DNA of 64,000 nucleotides from NCBI GenBank assembly GCA_032622095.1, contig CP136064.1, forward strand, positions 254,328,484-254,392,483. Reading direction: 5' to 3'. The stretch is from Siphonodentalium dalli (Eukaryota; Mollusca; Scaphopoda; Gadilida; Siphonodentaliidae). How positions within the stretch are numbered: position 1 is the stretch's first letter; each line of letters begins with the position of its first letter. The position numbers were made by a program, and so were the translations under genes. The notes beneath the pieces were generated by a model. It saw only the letters and a program-made list of their open reading frames with translations. It was not told the origin of the DNA and did no database searches. Positions 59,124-64,000 of the stretch are shown piece by piece.

Positions 59124-60384
59124 TTAACTCACTCAGTGCCATGTTTCCTGGGGAAAACGCGGCCCAGGAACCAGGTTTCCCGGGGGAAAAAGCCATAATT
59201 TACACTAGCTATATATTTAGTTTGATTATTCAATATTGGAAAGAATTGAACTGACAGCAGGAATTGATATTATATGCCCTACTCTCGAAGTTCATTGAAA
59301 GTCAAATTTCGGTACTATAGGGTCATCACAGGTCCAAAATTTCGTGTTTCCATGGCAACGAGTACTTCAAATTAACACCGATTGTGTGAAATTACAAATC
59401 TGTTTTATGTGACCATCTAATTACCCTATTCTGTGCAGTTCTAGGCATTTATTTTGCTGGTGGAAGAACATAGCATTATGGTATGGAAAGAATAGGAAGT
59501 GGGGGATAAATTAAACCATTCATTTTTTCTAAATGGCATGACGTTTACAATAACCGATTTACTACTAGAGAAGCAGATGCCAAAACAGAAAACAATTCGA
59601 AAATTACTCGCTTCCGTTCGATAGGCTTACAACAATTGTTCTATAACTGCAGCGTATACTTCCCGTTCATGTGATACACGTATCTACATGTACAGCGTCA
59701 ATGAATCATCATTTTGGGCCATCGGAGTAACCCGGTGACAATTCTATCGAATTCAGCTCATCGAAAAAACCCTTAATACCACATTTCATTTCGATATATT
59801 AAAAGATATAACAGCAAGCTTAATGTTTTCTATAGTAATTTATCATCGTCATTTGGCGAACCCCTTAATGTACATACTTTGATTGACGTAGTGTGCACGT
59901 TGGATCAGGGAATGGCCGGCTTGATAGTAATTCCCCTTTACGCAATCGAAATCGGTTTCCAATTAACATATCTGTACGGTGTATACGTTGACGTCTCAGA
60001 GAGTTTGAACTCTGCAAGACTTTAGTCACGCCCACAAAACACAATGTTTTCATCACCTATATTCAGACGGCTGTATCTCATGAATGCCTCAACATACGGA
60101 GCTGCCCGATACGTCGTTTGAACGGAGATATTTTCGGCTAGGCCATGGTAAATATGCGCATGCGCGTATAAACAAAACACCCGCCAACGCCCCCCCCCCT
60201 CGATGAACATTATCACAAAACGTGACTTGGTATAATCAGCAGTGTTTTAAACAAGTACACTAATATTAAAACTGTCAGTTTTTCGCCCAGTAGAGCGTGT
60301 TTTAAACGAGATGTTCTGGGTGACGGAACATGGATCGCGCTTTCATGCGACGGATATATCCGTCGCCGGCACTGAATGAGTTAA
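59124..60384. mobile_element. 1.25-kb TTAA-flanked element with CTCAYTCAGTGCC ends
   Basis: TTAA at 59124-59127 and 60381-60384. Left end CTCACTCAGTGCC, right end the complement of CTCATTCAGTGCC, giving a 13-bp inverted repeat with one mismatch. TTAA targets fit piggyBac- or Kolobok-type elements. The interior minus-strand frames show no transposase motif, so it is probably non-autonomous. Confidence 0.8.
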
Positions 60385-61440
60385 ACATGTTCCAAAATGT
60401 TGTTTTGAACTACATGTTGTCAATATACAGCACATTTTCCAAACGTTCAAACTAACTAAGATTTAATTTCATCGGTTTACAAAAATGCACTTCTAGCCCA
60501 AAACCTTCAACACAACATTTTTAAATCATGTTATAATTACTATATAAAATGCTATAAAACAATTGGTGATGATTGTCTATTGGAATACTGACATATCAAG
60601 AACAAACTGTTTGTGGGATGTGTGTGAGTGCGGTACTAGACAGTTAGAATTAGCTAGTGGTGACAAAACACCCCACCACACCACAAAATCACCCATCCCC
60701 TGAAATATATTCTTGAAGTGATGTTTTGAACTATAAGTTGTCAAAGATTATGTACATACACTAGCCTATCATCATACTGCCATACACAACATTTATAAAA
60801 ATACCCAAACTTTAGATCCAGGATAAGTGATAGAATATTAGCCATGGTGCAGAATTGTATATGTACATTGTTGTGTAATGGTAACCATCTATATTTCCAA
60901 AATATGAAATATCAGTGTATTATTCATGAGTATCATGCTAATAGGTCCTAAATTGACTAGTCACTCAACCACATATCCCACAATCAACTATACATAAACA
61001 AAAACGAAATCTAATGAACTCTAATGAGGATCTTTGCACCACATATTAAAACAAAAACAAAAACAAAAATAAACAAAAAAATTCAGTAAACATATTTTAC
61101 TTCCATGTGGTGTGCCACGCGCAGACTAAGTACCATATATCATACTAGACTAAATTGAATCAATAATAATCAATATATAATTAAAATAATGTATGTAAAA
61201 AAAACTCAATATCAACCAGTATATACTTCTTATACAAAAAAAACCCTCATTGAACACTATATTACCCTTTACACACCACCCTTGGCATCACATGAGTCAC
61301 ATCATGAATTATGATGACCATATAGTTTCATGAATAATTACTAAACTGAAAATCATATTTTAAAAATGAAACTAGAAACTGGTAGTAATATAGTACGACC
61401 CACTCCCCATACATTATACTGTCCCATTTAAACCCCACCA
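60385..61440. repeat. diverged tandem repeats of about 300-400 bp
   Basis: Recurring blocks TGTTTTGAACTA(C/T)A(T/A)GTTGTCAA (60402 and 60722) and CTAGT-GTGAC(A)A-CACCC-like blocks (about 59085, 60655, 60955 and 61385). The array appears to begin before the TTAA element, which is inserted into it. Confidence 0.5.
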
Positions 61441-63084
61441 AAAAAATGGCCAGCATTTGTTCTACTCTATAATTTCAGGAGACCGGGGTTGTGTTTTGTT
61501 CTTGGTTACCTGGCTCCATATGTTTTCCAGAAATGTCCTTGTTGTATCTTATTCTTGCGCAAATATATGTATAGAATATCATATGGATGAAGCTGATGGT
61601 ATCCAATTGAAATCTTCAATCCGGTGTCCAATTTCCGAAATTTGGAAATCAACATCACACTGACCACAATTTGAGGAAATTAAGACGACAGTATCTCCTT
61701 CGTGAGATAAGCGTGAGGTTGGGCCATATTGTGACTAAGGGTTGGTGGTGCTTGTCATACTCCTTCTAGCATTATATATACTCGTGATTTGGAACCATAT
61801 TGATATAGATACATCATTACAACAATTTATTCTTATTTTAATGCATAAAATATCGTCATACACAACATATAATCACCACTGTATGAAATAATGTTGCAGC
61901 TCAACTAATTTTCCTCCCTACACAGTGAACTAACCACATCGATGAAGCACCAGCAAATGTATCTACCCGGATCGCGACCGCGGTGAAATCTCACATTTGT
62001 GGGTCAGTGTTTAAGGTCTGTGTTCATATGCAAACGGCGATATCTCACACATTGCTATTTGTTATATGTGTAGCCATAACAAAACATAGGCCAATGATCA
62101 CGAATTGAAACAAGCTTGATATGTTACATCCACTGGTCTCTGATCGAATCGCATGCAAGCCGTAACTCGTGTTACTAATTTGAAGTGCTATATATATATT
62201 GCACACACACTATATCGTCGATTGCAAATTGTAACCCGTGTACAGTCCTTAAAACGATGTGGTCTTTGGTTTTAAAACATGCAGCTGTGTGTTGTTATAG
62301 TCTCCTATATAGGAATGTACATGATTATTTACCATTTGACAAGTTCCGATTCCCTGCATGTATATAGTTGGGCGTATACTTAAGTTCGGGAACCTGATAT
62401 CATGGCAGGAGTTCGCCGAATTGGCTCACTGCAATTAATATGTTCTGTATATACGTACCATATATGCATTTTCTCTCTTTTTGAAACTTCAATTGTATTA
62501 ATGGTCATTATAAATTGTCATTGTATATTTGAGACCCCTCGACTGCCCAGCTTTAATCATTGGATATACGTGTTCGCTACGTATGTGTATGCACGACCAC
62601 TATCTAATAATATATTTGGCATGGCGTCGATATAGACAAATTGGCAACGTTATGTTAATACGAAATAAACTTAATATTGAATTAACAGAACAATTTCAGA
62701 GGTAGATAACTATATTAGAAACACGAACGTTTCACTAGATTACATACTTATAATGAGTTAGTTCCCCTCGATCACAATGCACAAGATCGCATCGATTCTA
62801 AATTCAATAATGATAAGGTATGGGCTGGTCGAAGGGTCTCACACTTTATGTTAACATGCGTATAAATATGTTATTTGTTCAAATAGTTTGTCACACACTT
62901 TCAAAATTATTGTGGTGAGACTGCGGCTTACCAAATTAAAGAGTATGATACCCCGGCCGCGAAGAAATACTAAACAATTATTTATTCATGATAGAAGGAA
63001 CTTATAGTATTACAAATGAATATAGCGATGAAATGACTCGTTTGTGCACCGCAATTTACTTAATTGTTGAATTATCTTTGACAA
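61441..63084. other. downstream region, no gene recognised
   Basis: AT-rich. A plausible acceptor (TCTATAATTTCAG at about 61480) precedes the frame at 61457-61663, but the product is not recognisable and no joining exon was found. Other short frames (62185, 62402) have no motif. Confidence 0.45.
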
Positions 63085-64000
63085 ATGTCGATTGCGGGTA
63101 ATCTAAGTCTGGGCGAGATTCAGGGCTCAACATATTATGACCTAGCTTATAAGCTCGATGAATTAGGCCAGGGTGATATAGAAGATATTAACGTGGATTT
63201 GCCTAATATGAATAGGAACTGTAACTATTACTCTCCCGAACAACTTCAGAACAAATTTTGGGGTAGAAAATATGATAAATCATTTTTTGGGTTGAATGTT
63301 CGTAGTCTGAATGCAAACTGGGATAAATTAAATAGCCTACTATTAAGTATTCAAAGTAGCCAACATCTCTGTGATATTATTGCTCTCACATAAATATTTA
63401 AGGTACACGAAACTGAATTTGAGCTAACTGGGTACCATAACTTCGAATTTAAAACTCATCCAGAAAAGGATGATGGAGAGGAGTTGGCATATTCATCCGC
63501 GACAGACTACAATATACACTTAATATTTAAGATTGGTCTATATTCAAACCACACGTCACAGAAACTATATTTGTTGAGATAAATCCAGGATGCATAAATT
63601 CATACCTAGTTGGATGTATATATAGGCCCAACACTGCACACGCACTGACCTTGCTACCTTTACGAAGGATAACGAATGTATTATGGGTGAAATAAATAAA
63701 TAAAATCTTAAGGCATTCTTAATATGCGATTTTAATATTGACATTCTTAAATTTGAAACCCACGAGAAAACGGACCATTTCTTAAGCACTATATTTTCCT
63801 TTGGTTTCATACCTAGTATAACTAGGACGACACGACTCACCGAACATTCGGCAACCCTCATAGACCATATATGTATACCAACACTGCAACTGCGGGCAGC
63901 AAATCTGGTATAATACTTACTGATGTATCGGACCATCTCGCTATCTTCTTTCCCGAACCACCACGCGGCACAGAACCTTCACGTACGCCAGATGGTGACA
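63085..64000 (+). pseudogene. second CR1/L2-type LINE, 5' endonuclease part, cut by window end
   Basis: The frame at 63085-63393 opens MSIAGNLSLGEIQGSTYYDL and contains FFGLNVRSLNANWDKLNSLL and CDIIALT, parallel to the endonuclease start of the 36473 LINE (RLSVGELQGDDYNFST ... LGLNCRSMTANWDSF). Later fragments include EINPGC and GCIYRPNTAHA near 63580-63640, and KLxDH-type remains near 63850. Stops and frameshifts break it. The clear divergence from the other copy indicates a different subfamily. Confidence 0.82.

Noticed and set aside
1-64000. Functional tRNA or rRNA genes
   Set aside because: Apart from the tRNA-like head of the SINE, no cloverleaf with proper A and B box spacing and acceptor stem, and no rRNA-like segment, was noticed by eye; a dedicated scan was not possible.

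Overview
The window reads as nuclear DNA of an invertebrate animal, most likely a mollusc or another lophotrochozoan. The basis is GT-AG spliced exons far apart in AT-rich, repeat-dense DNA, several metazoan LINE clades, a tRNA-derived SINE, and an ADAMTS-like metalloprotease of the type expanded in molluscs. There are no bacterial operons, and nearly all the long reading frames are either transposon remnants or chance.

The main result is one plus-strand gene spread over about 56 kb (1740-57836). I joined ten short exons by hand: 1740-1811, 6742-6890, 8938-8975, 13610-13715, 16980-17147, 21414-21546, 24030-24149, 25675-25723, 48095-48150 and 57468-57836. Every junction keeps frame and no exon contains a stop. 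Together they encode about 419 residues of a reprolysin (M12B) metalloprotease: a catalytic domain with HELGHSLSLPHD and a Met-turn, a disintegrin-like and Cys-rich ADAMTS-type region, and a C-terminal Cys cluster. The signal peptide, propeptide and first part of the catalytic domain must lie upstream of the window. The last three exons are less certain than the first seven. Intron 8 appears to use a GC donor, and both edges of intron 9 lie in palindromic repeat sequence.

The introns are full of mobile DNA. Intron 1 holds an ORF1-only LINE with target-site duplications. Intron 3 holds a 169-bp tandem repeat split by a 1.55-kb insertion with a 9-bp target-site duplication. Intron 5 holds a TTAA-flanked MITE and Helitron-like termini. 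Intron 8 (22 kb) holds a Tx1/L1-type LINE, a 1.8-kb inverted-repeat element, a CR1/L2-type LINE whose 5' part is duplicated as a 1229-bp direct repeat, 122-bp satellite arrays, a SINE with perfect 14-bp duplications, and a CA-rich stretch I cannot assign. Intron 9 (9.3 kb) is an unusual zone of foldbacks and short palindromes with at least four different cores, and it also holds a possible antisense exon for a small Cys-rich protein. Downstream come a 1.25-kb TTAA-flanked element and, at the right edge, the start of a second CR1/L2-type LINE.

Nothing here can be called a new biological system with confidence. The best leads are the reconstructed protease gene, the palindrome-bounded intron 9, the multi-core palindrome zone at 54.7-56.9 kb, and the antisense Cys-rich exon. 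Identity and repeat comparisons were made by eye.
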